Below are positions 7,901 through 17,346 of a stretch of DNA of 64,000 bases, piece after piece. The position numbers and the translations under genes were made by a program. Source of the DNA: XYD12-FULL-36-8 sp964391015. GTDB lineage: Bacteria > Bacteroidota > Ignavibacteria > Ignavibacteriales > Ignavibacteriaceae. Below the pieces are notes generated by a model. That model searched no databases. It was given only the letters and a program-made list of their open reading frames with translations, and was not told the DNA's origin. The stretch covers positions 41,813 to 105,812 of the forward strand of contig CAYMKU010000009.1 in NCBI GenBank assembly GCA_964391015.1, in the 5' to 3' direction. Within the stretch, counting starts at the first letter, position 1, and every line of letters begins with the position of its first letter.

Positions 7901-10686
7901 CGCAAACAGCTCCTGCAGGTGGATACATCATTTCTTCACAAACTGGTTCTTCAACTAATTCTATTACAATTGAAGGTAATGGTAACACAATAACAGCTTT
8001 CTCTCCGCAAACCGCCGGAGCCTTGAATGATGCCGTCTTTAAAATAATAGGTGAAGATTATACTACAATTCGCAATTTTGTTTTGCAGGAAAACCCGCTG
8101 AACATAATCACAACTGCTGCAACAAACAACATGACGGAATGGGGAGTGGCCGTACTTTATGTTTCACCTACCAATGGATCACAAAATGTCAGAATCGAAA
8201 ATAACACAATTTCGTTAAACAGAATCTACCCGAATACATTTGGAATCTATAGTAATGTCAGACATAGTAATCCTAATGTAATTACTCCTGCTGACATTAA
8301 TGACTTCTCTGGTTCAAATAGTAATCTAAAAATCTATAATAATAATATTTCAAATGTTAATAATGGAATTGCTGTGATTGGGTCTTTATCAGGTGATTAT
8401 ATGGACATGGGTCTTGATATAGGAGGAAACAACAATTCAACAGGGAACACTCTAACTAACTATGGAACAGTCGGTACTTTCTCTCCTTACGTTTCAGTAT
8501 CACCGTCTGTCAATGGAATTTTGGTTAACAATCAACGCAATCATAACATATCTTACAATAGCATAGTGAGCTCAATTGGGGGAATCGCATCAGGAGCTTT
8601 GCGAGGAATATATATTCAAGCAACTGGAACACTTCCATTATCTTCCGCAATAATAAATAACATAAATCATAATACTATCTCTATTAAGAGCGGGGCATCA
8701 TCTGGAGCAATGATCGGTATTGCTAATGAGTTTGGTAATTCAGTAACTTCATTCTCGATAAATAAAAATGATTTCAATAGTACAAGACACACTGTAAATA
8801 CAACTGGTGATATCACCTTTATTTCTAATACAGCTGGAGCGCTAAATGTTACTATTGACAGCAATACCTTTACAAACGATTCAGTTAATACAAATGGTGT
8901 AATTACATTTATACATAATAACGTAACACTTCCGGCGGGAGGGACAAAAAACGTAAACAGCAATTCTATAGTAACCGGATTCAAAAGCACAGGTTCTGGA
9001 GCCGACATTCAAATATATTTTGACGATGGAGACTCGCCCTCAGGAACTACTGCGAATAATAACAATAATAATTTTTCAAATATTTCTGCTTCAGGTCATC
9101 AAACCCAAATGTTTGGATGGAAAAATCACGACGGTGGTCAAATGGTAAAAAATATACAGGGTAATGTTTTTAATAATTGGGTCGGTACAAATTGTGAAGG
9201 AGGAGGTTGTAGCTATAAATTTCTGGATATTAATTTTGGCTCCTTGATAAATATTACTGGTAATAATTTTTCAAACTTCTCGGGTCAGCAAGCTGCGGTC
9301 ATTACAGCAATTAGTTTAGGTTCAAATGTAATAAAGGCAAATATTGTTGATAACACAATCTCCACAGTTGTTTCAAGTGAGGAAGTTAATGGCATTGTAA
9401 CGAGCTCATCTAATTGCAGTATTATCAGGAATAAAATTTATGACCTTAGAAGTTATCATGTTTCGAAAAGTGTTAACGGAATTAAAAGAGAAAATAGTGA
9501 TACAATTACAATTATTAACAATCATATTGGCGATTTGCAGACTCCAGTTGCTACTTCGGGTGAGATTAATGGAATTCGATTAGCAGGAGGAGGTATTGGA
9601 AAGATTTATTATAACACCGTGTATCTATTTGCATCAAGCATTAATAATGGAAGCTTTAATTCATATTCTATTTCTGGCGGAAATTCTGTGACTGATATAC
9701 GAAATAATATTTTTGTCAATAACTCGATTCCAAATAGCTCAGGTTCAAAAACCGTTGCTCTTCGGTGGTCTGATCTGTCAAAATATGATTCAACATGTAA
9801 TAATAATTTGTTTTATGCAGGAACTCCAAATTCAAATCGACTTATATTTTATGATGGAACCAATTCAGATTCCACATTAGCACAATTTAAAGCAAGAGTT
9901 GCACCCCGAGACAGCGCGTCAATAACAGAAAATCCTGATTTCCTAAGCGTAATAGGTTCTTCTTCGGACTTTCTTCACATAGATCCTTCGACTACAACCG
10001 ATATAGAAAGCGGTGGAAAAAATATAACGGGTATAACTGGTGACTATGATAACCAGATCAGACAAGGAAATCCGGGTTACACAGGAAGTGGATCTGCGCC
10101 TGACATTGGAGCAGACGAATTTGAGGGAACAACACTATATAAACTAAATCTGAAAGTTTTACTTGAAGGAGTTCAAAGTTATGTCCCGGTTGCAAATCAG
10201 CTGAGAATGGATACAGTTTCAGTTTTTTTTAGAAAAACATCTTCCCCTTATGAATTGGTTGATTCAGCTAAAGCATTTTTGGATTCTTCAGGTTCCGGTT
10301 TATTTTCGTTTGCAAATATAGAAAATGGTGTTAATTATTATTTAACAATTAAACATAGAAATTCAATAGAGACATGGAGTGCAAATGGACAAGATTTTAT
10401 TGAAGGAATAATGAATTATGATTTTACCACTTCACAGTCGCAAGCGTTTGGAAGAAATCCTATGGTTCAATATGGATCACGATTCTATATTTGTTCTGCA
10501 GATATAGATCAAAATGGAACAGTAGATATGACCGATATTTTACCGGTTTATAATGATTTATCAAATTTTATTCTGGGTTCATATATACTTACTGATTTGA
10601 ATTATGACGGGATAGTTGACTTGAGCGACCTTATATATGCATTTAACAATTCATTCAGTTTTGTCTCAACTCAGATTCCACGATGA
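4996..10686 (+). CDS. Giant secreted beta-helix protein with internal duplication and dockerin-like tail, 1896 aa
   Basis: A signal peptide (residues 1-24, ending IANA) is followed by two near-homologous halves. Residues about 26-810 begin LTGIKNIPGNYATLANAISD, and residues about 929-1714 begin LTGTKNIPGDYNTLNDAVID. Each half is full of short Asn-rich turns (NNNIS, GNTIS) typical of right-handed parallel beta-helices. The linker at about 812-925 resembles a CARDB/Ig-like domain (NDVGVTSV, PVNYRVNGG). Residues about 1715-1896 form the module shared with five other proteins in the window. It contains IKHRNSIETWS and ends in two dockerin-like calcium motifs, DIDQNGTVDMTDIL and DLNYDGIVDLSDLI. 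A surface or extracellular adhesin or scaffold role is inferred. It is the first gene of a same-strand cluster, with a 46-bp gap to the next. The start has an A/T-rich leader and no Shine-Dalgarno sequence. Confidence 0.85.
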   Translation: MKILFSIFAVVYFTQVFVLEIANAQLTGIKNIPGNYATLANAISDLNLQGVGVGGVLLNLLPNNPEIAPFGGYSILNITGSPTNQIIIEGNSNTITAFSPQSSGVLNDAIFKIIGSDYVTIRNFTIRENPSNTITNAATNNMTEWGIALLYASTTNGAQNVRIQGNTISLNRTYQNTFGIYSNVRHNQTQVTVPADITAYSGSNSNLQIYANNISNVNLGIVVVGSATGDYMDANLDIGGSSSMTGNDITNYGTTSIFSNYVSVNPSVAGILANNCINLNISFNNISSSVGGTTSGTLRGIYTHATGTLPTTGSILNRINNNIISIKSGAPNGDMVSLHNAVGNSITSFNINNNDFNNTYVTVIPTENIFFIYNEAAALNMNINNNTFTNLNLNNQNSSFFDSVCLIINHGELFPGGIKNVNYNSVVTQCISNEAQNLFYVYCDNGPVGAGSITNNNYNNITNIFITERSKIRGWSNTGQGMATKNFEGNYFNNWTTGLCGGGSCDHFILDINNGSIVNVTGNSFCNLLGAGNASIKVLSLGANIQTANVSENLFVHNYNNGQGETNVSINSESQNLNVFRNKIVDMLNFHSNGQVRGIKIPSTINAIVYNNLIGDLKTPFATSGNIIGLHFSSSGGMLRAYYNTIHLNAKSNINGSFSSAAISTSTASVDLRNNIFVNNSVTNAGVKTIAYLRSSANLSNYDSSSNNNLFYAGIPSPDNLIFYDGSNSDQTLEQFRARVYPRDSASITENPPFSSNDILHIDPTILTYAESAGSSIAGFDFDYDDDFRQGSTGYVGDGLATDLGADEFEGIIILNDVGVTSVSRQPEGTLYTGYPVCFNALIKNFGRVSQSSIPVNYRVNGGTQVGPVNTSGTLVRDSIKTVSFCGTESFTPPIAGTYSVKLYTALSSDTTLINDTAILIFDVVVPAPLTGTKNIPGDYNTLNDAVIDLNGQGVGIGGVTLNLLPGNPQTAPAGGYIISSQTGSSTNSITIEGNGNTITAFSPQTAGALNDAVFKIIGEDYTTIRNFVLQENPLNIITTAATNNMTEWGVAVLYVSPTNGSQNVRIENNTISLNRIYPNTFGIYSNVRHSNPNVITPADINDFSGSNSNLKIYNNNISNVNNGIAVIGSLSGDYMDMGLDIGGNNNSTGNTLTNYGTVGTFSPYVSVSPSVNGILVNNQRNHNISYNSIVSSIGGIASGALRGIYIQATGTLPLSSAIINNINHNTISIKSGASSGAMIGIANEFGNSVTSFSINKNDFNSTRHTVNTTGDITFISNTAGALNVTIDSNTFTNDSVNTNGVITFIHNNVTLPAGGTKNVNSNSIVTGFKSTGSGADIQIYFDDGDSPSGTTANNNNNNFSNISASGHQTQMFGWKNHDGGQMVKNIQGNVFNNWVGTNCEGGGCSYKFLDINFGSLINITGNNFSNFSGQQAAVITAISLGSNVIKANIVDNTISTVVSSEEVNGIVTSSSNCSIIRNKIYDLRSYHVSKSVNGIKRENSDTITIINNHIGDLQTPVATSGEINGIRLAGGGIGKIYYNTVYLFASSINNGSFNSYSISGGNSVTDIRNNIFVNNSIPNSSGSKTVALRWSDLSKYDSTCNNNLFYAGTPNSNRLIFYDGTNSDSTLAQFKARVAPRDSASITENPDFLSVIGSSSDFLHIDPSTTTDIESGGKNITGITGDYDNQIRQGNPGYTGSGSAPDIGADEFEGTTLYKLNLKVLLEGVQSYVPVANQLRMDTVSVFFRKTSSPYELVDSAKAFLDSSGSGLFSFANIENGVNYYLTIKHRNSIETWSANGQDFIEGIMNYDFTTSQSQAFGRNPMVQYGSRFYICSADIDQNGTVDMTDILPVYNDLSNFILGSYILTDLNYDGIVDLSDLIYAFNNSFSFVSTQIPR

Positions 10687-10732
10687 TGATTAATTCAGTT
10701 TCAAATTTTTTTAAAACCATAATAACTTCATT

Positions 10733-13700
10733 ATGAAATTTATTATTGTTTTTTCCCTGACGTTTCTTATGAGCTTCAATTCCTATTCTCAAAACATCAA
10801 TAAGGCAGTCATTCAAGGTGCTGCAGGATTAAATATCAATACTTACTCAGGAAGTCTGTTCTATAAGAGAACCGACTTAATGATTCCTTGCCGCGGAGTT
10901 AATATTGATATTACTTTTTATTACAGCACTGCAAGTGTTGGTTCGGATTATGGATTCGGCAAGGGGTGGTCTATGACTTATACAATGCTCTGGCACAGGG
11001 TGGGGAATGATGTAATTATCACTACACATGATGGAAGAAAAGACAAATACACAAAAACCGGAAATAATTATATTGCACCAATTGGAATTTTTGATACTCT
11101 CATTGAAAGCTCGTCAAATGTATTCCGTCTAAAAACGAAAAAAGGTATTAATTACTTTTTTGACAATCCTTCCCACAGAAGATTAACAAAGATTTCAGAC
11201 CCGAATAATAATGAATTAACTATTGACTATACTGACTCTCTTCCAACTGCTATTACAGATCCGGCAGGGAGATCTGTTGAGTTGACTTATACAAATGGGC
11301 ACTTGAGTACAATCTCTGACCCTAATCCGGCAATTCCAAGACAGCTCAATTATCAATATGATAATCTCTTCAGGCAGACAGTCGTAACTGATGTCATGGA
11401 TAATTTGATTAACTACAGTTACAATCCGATTCATTATATTACTAAGGTTATTGACCAATCATCAAATGAGTTTGTTGTTGTTTATAAGAACAGACAAGCA
11501 CACAAAGTGATTTCCACACTTAATAATATGACTTCCAACTATAATAAAGCTCAACTTACAACAACTATAACCGAACTCGTAAATGGTGTTATGCAATCAA
11601 CTACATACAAATATGACAAGGACGGTAACCTTATAGAAAAGATCGGTAACTGCTGCGGATTTCATGAGATTTATGAATATGATTCACAAAATAATTTGAA
11701 AAAGAAAATTGATGCTAATTCAAAAATATGGAGATATGAATATACTGATGGCAGAGGCAATTTGACAAAAGAGATCGATCCGCTTGGAGGATTTATTGAA
11801 TATGTTTATGAACCTTTGTTTAATAACATGTTGAGCATGAAGGACAAGAGAGGAAATACAACCACTTATGAGTATGATTCACAGGGAAGACTGATCACGG
11901 AAAATAAGCCTCTTAGTGTAACTGAACATCATTCCTATGATGTTCACGGAAATGTTGAATCTTTCACTGATGGTAACGGGAATACAACAAATTACCAATA
12001 CAATAATGCCGGTGACAGGACTCTTGTCATTTTTATCGATGGCTCAACTAATGCATACGGATACGATAATGCAGGAAATAAAACAAGTTTTACTGATGGT
12101 AATGGCAATACAACAACATACACTTATGATGCCCTGAACAGGCTGGTGCAAACTAAAGATGCACTTCAAAATATTACAACAAATACTTATGACACACGTG
12201 GTAACTTAAAAACGATTACGGATGCTTTGAGTCATGTCACTACATATGACTATGATATTCTAAACAGAAACACAAAAATTACAACACCTGCAGGAACTAC
12301 ATCAATGACTTATGATGAAGCAGGAAATGTCTTAAGCAAAACTGATGGTAATGGAAACGTTACAAGATTTGTTTACGATACACGCAATTTGCTTATTACC
12401 GAAATTGATGCCTTAGGTCATTCTCGTAGTTTTGCTTACGATGATATCGGAAACAAAGAATTGGAAACAGATTTCATGGGGTATAATACAAGTTATGAGT
12501 ATGACGATCTCAACCGGCTTGTGAAGATTACTGATGCGCTTGGACACTTTACATCTTACTCTTATGATGCAAATGGAAACCGCACTTCTGTTACCGATGC
12601 CAACGGACATATTACTGAATATACTTATGATCAATTGAACCGATTGACTAAGACACAACGTGCAAAAGTTGTGAACACATATACTTATGACAAAAATGAT
12701 AATGTAACTTCTTTTACAGATCCTAATTGGAACATTACAAGATATATTTTTGATGAATTAGATAGACAAATAGAAATAATTGATGCATTAGGTCATTCAA
12801 CAAGATATGGTTATGACAATGAAGGAAACATTCTTAAATCAATAGATCGAAATGGCCATGTTACCAATTTTGAATATGATGGACTCAATAGACAAGTCAA
12901 AGAAACAAATCCAGCTGGGGAAGTAATCTTAACCTCGTACAACGCTGTGAGTGAGATACTCTCACAAACACTTCCTAACGGAAATGTAATAACTTACACT
13001 TACGATGCTGCCGACAGAATGATATCTTCTTCTGACCTTATTGGATCAATTGAATCGTACAGTTATGATGCAAATTCAAATAGGGTGAATGTAACTGACG
13101 GTAATAGTAATGTGACGATCAACAAATATGATCAATTGAATCGTCTTATAAGAGTAAGAGATCCGATGGGCCGGCTTACTAATTACACATATAATAATAA
13201 CGGCAGTAAGATAAGTATACAGGATAGAAACGGACATATTACAACTCATACTTACGATAACCTTGAGCGAAAAATTTCATCCAAATCTCCGGAAGAAAAT
13301 ATTATGACAACAACTTATGATAATGTTGGAAATACTTTATTTATGACTGACGATAACAATCATACCACGTCATACGCCTATGACGAAAACGACAGGTTGC
13401 TTAAAGAAACTTATGCTGACGGAAGTTCAAAAAGTTATCAATATGATGCAACGGGTAACAAGATTTTAAGAAAGGATAACAACGGAAGAACTACGAATTA
13501 CAAGTTTGATAAAGTTAATCGTCTTCTTGAAAGAAGTTATACCGGGGGAAGTGATTTATTTACCTATGATAATGAAGGAAATATGCTGACTGCAAATAAT
13601 ATGAATGCGAACATTACTTATACTTATGATGCTGCTGATCGTGTCAAAAGTGAAAATATGAACGGAAAGATTACAAGTTATACTTATGACATTCCTGGAA

Positions 13701-15160
13701 AGAAAAGATACATTACTTATCCGGGGGGAAGAATGGTCGAAGAAAATTTTGACAGCCGTTCACGGCTTACTGCAATAAATTCAGGTATAAATATTTCCTA
13801 TACTTATGATGCAGGCAACAGAGTTCTAACACACAGTTACAGCAATGCAGTAGTTTGCAACTATACATATAATAATAATGATTGGGTAACAAGTATGAGC
13901 CATGTGAAAACCCCCACAATCATCGCACAATTTAATTACAGTTTTGATAATGAGGGAAATAGATTGCACTCAGAAAAGATTCATCGCCCAACCAATTCAG
14001 AAAAGTATTTGTATGATGAAGACGATAGATTGATTAATTACAAGGAAGGAACTCTTATTAACGGCAATATTCCTTCTCCACTAACTCAAACTCAATTTAA
14101 TTATGATGGTGTGGGAAATAGAACAACAGTTGTGAAGGATTCTTCGACAACAATATACACAGTTAACAATATTAATGCTTATTCAAGCATTATCGGAGCT
14201 GGAACAGTAACACCCTCTTATGATTTGAACGGTAACACACTTACTGATGGCATTCACACTTATGCTTATGATTTTGAGAATAGGTTAATATCTGCGGATG
14301 GAGGAACAACTGCTACTTATAAATATGATGCTCTAGGGAGGAGAATTCAAAAAGTAACTTCAGCAGGAACTCTAAATTTCTATTATGACAATCGGGGGGT
14401 GGTAGAAGAGCAAAATGCTTCCAATTCTGTGATTGCTACTTATATTTTTGGAACAGGGATCGATGATATTCTAAGCATGAGGGGTGGAGTGAATGATTAT
14501 TTCTACCATCAGAATACTCTTGGTTCTGTTACTGCAGTTACTAATAATAGTGGTATGGTTGTAGAAAGGTATGAATATGATGCTTACGGAAATCAATCTA
14601 TTTATGATGGTGGTTACATACCACGAATATCAACTGCAATAGGAAATACTTATACATATACTGGGAGAGAATATGATGCTGAAACAAAAAATTATTACTA
14701 TCGGGCAAGATTTTACAAACCCGACTGGGGAAGGTTTGGACAATGGGATCCGCTAGGATTTATTGATGGAACGAACTTATATGTTTGTGTGAATAATAAT
14801 CCAATTAATTTATTAGACCCTTTTGGATTGTGCTGCAAACCCGGAGATGAGGCAAGAAAGGAAAGGGCACAAAGAAGAGCGTTTTGGACAGCTGTGACAG
14901 TTTGCGGACCCACAATGTTTGGTGCCATACTTACCTGTGCCTGTAGTATTGGAGCCACCATAGGTACTGGAGGGTTAACTTTCCCAGCTGCTTTGCTAGC
15001 ATGTCCTGCTGCTGCTGGTACTGCGCCCGCTTGTTACTTTGCTGCTGAAGCATACGTGGATGCAGCTGATGAAACATCTGAATGCAAGAGCAATCGTTGT
15101 GATGATGACGATGATGACGACGACGACGATGATGATGATGAGGAGGATTGTCCCGATTAG
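10733..15160 (+). CDS. Secreted RHS/YD-repeat protein with Cys-rich hydrophobic, poly-Asp C-terminal tip, 1475 aa
   Basis: A signal peptide (residues 1-19, ending SYS) is followed by an RHS N-terminal region (YYSTASVGSDYGFGKGWSM) and then dozens of YD repeats of the form YDxxGNxxxxTDxNGxxTxYxYD, up to about residue 1290. The RHS-associated core follows (NTLGSVTAVTN, YEYDAYGNQ, YTGREYDAETKNYYYRARFY, GQWDPLGF, NNNPINLLDPFG, ending near 1364). Such proteins form a hollow shell that holds a variable C-terminal tip. The tip here is about 110 residues. It has a charged start, a Gly/Ala/Cys-rich hydrophobic stretch (ILTCACSIGATIGTGG...), and then 13 consecutive Asp and an EEDCPD end. No known toxin fold is recognised and no immunity gene is evident downstream. 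A polymorphic toxin or surface protein is inferred. Confidence 0.85.
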   Translation: MKFIIVFSLTFLMSFNSYSQNINKAVIQGAAGLNINTYSGSLFYKRTDLMIPCRGVNIDITFYYSTASVGSDYGFGKGWSMTYTMLWHRVGNDVIITTHDGRKDKYTKTGNNYIAPIGIFDTLIESSSNVFRLKTKKGINYFFDNPSHRRLTKISDPNNNELTIDYTDSLPTAITDPAGRSVELTYTNGHLSTISDPNPAIPRQLNYQYDNLFRQTVVTDVMDNLINYSYNPIHYITKVIDQSSNEFVVVYKNRQAHKVISTLNNMTSNYNKAQLTTTITELVNGVMQSTTYKYDKDGNLIEKIGNCCGFHEIYEYDSQNNLKKKIDANSKIWRYEYTDGRGNLTKEIDPLGGFIEYVYEPLFNNMLSMKDKRGNTTTYEYDSQGRLITENKPLSVTEHHSYDVHGNVESFTDGNGNTTNYQYNNAGDRTLVIFIDGSTNAYGYDNAGNKTSFTDGNGNTTTYTYDALNRLVQTKDALQNITTNTYDTRGNLKTITDALSHVTTYDYDILNRNTKITTPAGTTSMTYDEAGNVLSKTDGNGNVTRFVYDTRNLLITEIDALGHSRSFAYDDIGNKELETDFMGYNTSYEYDDLNRLVKITDALGHFTSYSYDANGNRTSVTDANGHITEYTYDQLNRLTKTQRAKVVNTYTYDKNDNVTSFTDPNWNITRYIFDELDRQIEIIDALGHSTRYGYDNEGNILKSIDRNGHVTNFEYDGLNRQVKETNPAGEVILTSYNAVSEILSQTLPNGNVITYTYDAADRMISSSDLIGSIESYSYDANSNRVNVTDGNSNVTINKYDQLNRLIRVRDPMGRLTNYTYNNNGSKISIQDRNGHITTHTYDNLERKISSKSPEENIMTTTYDNVGNTLFMTDDNNHTTSYAYDENDRLLKETYADGSSKSYQYDATGNKILRKDNNGRTTNYKFDKVNRLLERSYTGGSDLFTYDNEGNMLTANNMNANITYTYDAADRVKSENMNGKITSYTYDIPGKKRYITYPGGRMVEENFDSRSRLTAINSGINISYTYDAGNRVLTHSYSNAVVCNYTYNNNDWVTSMSHVKTPTIIAQFNYSFDNEGNRLHSEKIHRPTNSEKYLYDEDDRLINYKEGTLINGNIPSPLTQTQFNYDGVGNRTTVVKDSSTTIYTVNNINAYSSIIGAGTVTPSYDLNGNTLTDGIHTYAYDFENRLISADGGTTATYKYDALGRRIQKVTSAGTLNFYYDNRGVVEEQNASNSVIATYIFGTGIDDILSMRGGVNDYFYHQNTLGSVTAVTNNSGMVVERYEYDAYGNQSIYDGGYIPRISTAIGNTYTYTGREYDAETKNYYYRARFYKPDWGRFGQWDPLGFIDGTNLYVCVNNNPINLLDPFGLCCKPGDEARKERAQRRAFWTAVTVCGPTMFGAILTCACSIGATIGTGGLTFPAALLACPAAAGTAPACYFAAEAYVDAADETSECKSNRCDDDDDDDDDDDDDEEDCPD

Positions 15161-15261
15161 GTTATATTATTTCTATGAATATAGAATGTTACATTCTTAG
15201 AATGCAAAAATGACTGTGCATCTACATGAAATGATCAATAATCTGCAAGTTACTCTCTTGC

Positions 15262-15375
15262 ATGGCTAAAGGACCGGGATCTTTCCAATGTCTTGGTGCA
15301 TGTATAGTTAGAGCTCGTTTGGCATATCATGCTTGCAGAATATTTTGTTCTTTGAGTGTAATAAAAAAAACATAG
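15262..15375 (+). CDS. Possible 37-aa Cys-rich peptide
   Basis: A short open frame lies in the 238-bp gap between the RHS gene and the proline-rich gene. The product begins MAKGPGSFQCLGACIVRAR, has five Cys in the first 30 residues and ends SLSVIKKT. It could be a displaced RHS tip remnant, a small peptide gene, or chance. The start has no clear ribosome binding site. Nothing else in the gap is recognisable apart from the short GAATG hairpin at 15184-15204. Confidence 0.2.
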   Translation: MAKGPGSFQCLGACIVRARLAYHACRIFCSLSVIKKT

Positions 15376-15398
15376 ACTAATTTATAAATAATATTAAA

Positions 15399-17138
15399 AT
15401 GAACACACAAAGTTCTTTATTTAGAAAGACTTTTTTGTCATTTTGTTTGCTTATTCCATTGATGTTGGTAAGCGTGAGTAACTTGAGTTATATTAAATCT
15501 CAAGAGTGCACTCCACCGCCACCACCTCCTCCACCTCCACCTCCACCTCCACCTCCACCTCCTCCAGGACCACCCGGATGTCCTTGTGAGGGTGATTGTG
15601 GACCACCAAATGAAAACGGTGGCAACGGCGGAGGAGGCGGCGGCTTTGGAAGAAGCAAAGCATCAGAGGAAAGAGGACTGTCCGAGTTTTCATTTGCGTG
15701 CTTTAAGTATGACGGGACTCCAATGGGTGTAATCCAAACTAATTTTACGATGCCAGCTTATGATCTTGTGAGTACCGGGCAGGGAAAGTTCTATGCAACA
15801 AATGATAGCAACATAATTGTGTTTAATGAGAATTTTACTATCGCAGGTACGCTTTGCAGCGGACTTGGTGGTGCTCGCTCAATGGCTCTTGATGACAATG
15901 GGAATATTTATGTTGCAGATTCTAACCGGCGTATTGTAAAATTTGATAGCAGCGGAAATTTTGTTACTTCTTACCTTAATACAAATGTTGATTACATTGC
16001 TTTAGCTGAAGATCAATGCACAATGCTTTGGGTTAGTAAAGATAATAATTCAATTCATAGACTGAATGTATGTACGGGTGATACACTTTCTCAGTTTACA
16101 AACTATTCATCTGAACTCAAAGAACCGGGACAATTTAAAATCAGACATAATGGTGAAGTCATAGTAATCGATAAAAATTATAATGATGGGCTGATAAGAA
16201 GATTTGATCCAAATGGTAATCTTATTCAAACTTACGATATACCTCTTGTTCGTAATTGGGTTGGTGTTGGCCTTGATCCTGACGAGACCTCCTTATGGAG
16301 CGTTGATGCGCATACTTCACTTGCTTATAAATTTGATATTGAGTCAGGAGATACACTTTTGCACATGTATGTTGGAACGGAACCAAAGACAAACTACTAC
16401 GTGATCCTCTTTACTGATGTATGCGACAGAATTAATTCATTTTCAAAGCCTCCTACTCTTAATTTAAATGCATTCATCGAAGGTTTTTACAATGATGTTT
16501 CAGATCTGATGATTAATGATAGAGTAAATGTTTACTTAAGAAATACATATCCGCCATATTCGATTGCAGATTCATCAGTTTCAGTACTGGATAAAAATGG
16601 CAACGGTTACTTTACATTTCCAAATGCATCAAATGGAACTCCTTATTACATTGTTATCAAACATAGAAATTCAATTGAGACCTGGAGCTCGGAGCAAGTT
16701 GTATTTATTGAGGGAGTTACTTTGAACTATGATTTCACTATTTCCAAATCAAAAGCATATGGTGAAAACATGGTTGAAAAAGGAAAAAGAATGTGTATTT
16801 TCAGTGGTGATGTAAATCAGGACGGTGCAATAGATGCTTCAGATCTTATAAATGTTTATAATGATGCTTCAAATTATATTGACGGATATGTTGCTTCAGA
16901 TTTGAATGGAGATGATATAGTAGATATATCTGACATTAATATTGCTTTTAATAATGCTTCAAATTTTGTGAGGACATTAAGTCCTGCTAATGAAACAAAA
17001 GTTCAGCCAATATTTAATACTACAATAGAACAGCTATTGCGCAAAGAAAGTATCCCTGAAATTAGAAATGAAATAAAAACAGAACAGCCAAAAAAGAAAA
17101 TTGAGAAGAATGATGAAGTTGTTCCGGATGTAAAATGA
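15399..17138 (+). CDS. Secreted NHL/beta-propeller protein with 18-proline run and dockerin-like module, 579 aa
   Basis: A signal sequence (residues 1-36) leads to a Cys, then an uninterrupted run of 18 prolines, then GPPGCPCEGDCGPP and a Gly/Asn-rich hinge. Residues about 110-330 form NHL-type propeller blades (SMALDDNGNIYVADSNRRIV, VIDKNYNDGLIRRFDPNGNL). From about residue 353 the shared C-terminal module follows: LNLNAFIEGFYN, IKHRNSIETWS, then GDVNQDGAIDASDLI and DLNGDDIVDISDIN as the two dockerin-like loops. Unlike its relatives it has about 48 extra residues after the module, rich in Lys and Glu. Location at the cell surface or outside is inferred. The proline run is encoded by a CCTCCA-type microsatellite, so length variation is likely. 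Confidence 0.8.
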   Translation: MNTQSSLFRKTFLSFCLLIPLMLVSVSNLSYIKSQECTPPPPPPPPPPPPPPPPPPGPPGCPCEGDCGPPNENGGNGGGGGGFGRSKASEERGLSEFSFACFKYDGTPMGVIQTNFTMPAYDLVSTGQGKFYATNDSNIIVFNENFTIAGTLCSGLGGARSMALDDNGNIYVADSNRRIVKFDSSGNFVTSYLNTNVDYIALAEDQCTMLWVSKDNNSIHRLNVCTGDTLSQFTNYSSELKEPGQFKIRHNGEVIVIDKNYNDGLIRRFDPNGNLIQTYDIPLVRNWVGVGLDPDETSLWSVDAHTSLAYKFDIESGDTLLHMYVGTEPKTNYYVILFTDVCDRINSFSKPPTLNLNAFIEGFYNDVSDLMINDRVNVYLRNTYPPYSIADSSVSVLDKNGNGYFTFPNASNGTPYYIVIKHRNSIETWSSEQVVFIEGVTLNYDFTISKSKAYGENMVEKGKRMCIFSGDVNQDGAIDASDLINVYNDASNYIDGYVASDLNGDDIVDISDINIAFNNASNFVRTLSPANETKVQPIFNTTIEQLLRKESIPEIRNEIKTEQPKKKIEKNDEVVPDVK

Positions 17139-17187
17139 GTTATTGAAAATTTGGTATAAACTAATTTCTTCAAAGCGAATGAACTTT

Positions 17188-17287
17188 GTCATTCCCGCGT
17201 GCTCTTGGCGGGAATCCAATCAGCAAAGCGTTATTCTGATTCAGAATCTTTATGATTGGATCCCCGCTAAAAGCATGCGGGGATGAC
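17188..17287. repeat. Palindromic intergenic repeat (copy 1)
   Basis: Arms of 34 nt at 17188-17221 (GTCATTCCCGCGTGCTCTTG...) and 17254-17287 are inverted copies of one another with few mismatches, separated by 32 nt. The same arms recur at 45328-45361 and 45504-45536. The whole could fold into a long hairpin. This kind of GTCATTCCCGC palindrome is common as a dispersed element between bacterial genes. It carries no gene. Confidence 0.8.
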
Positions 17288-17346
17288 AATGGTGTTTTTT
17301 AAAAGTTCTGTAAAGTGGTCTGGACAATTCAAGTCTTAATACACTT

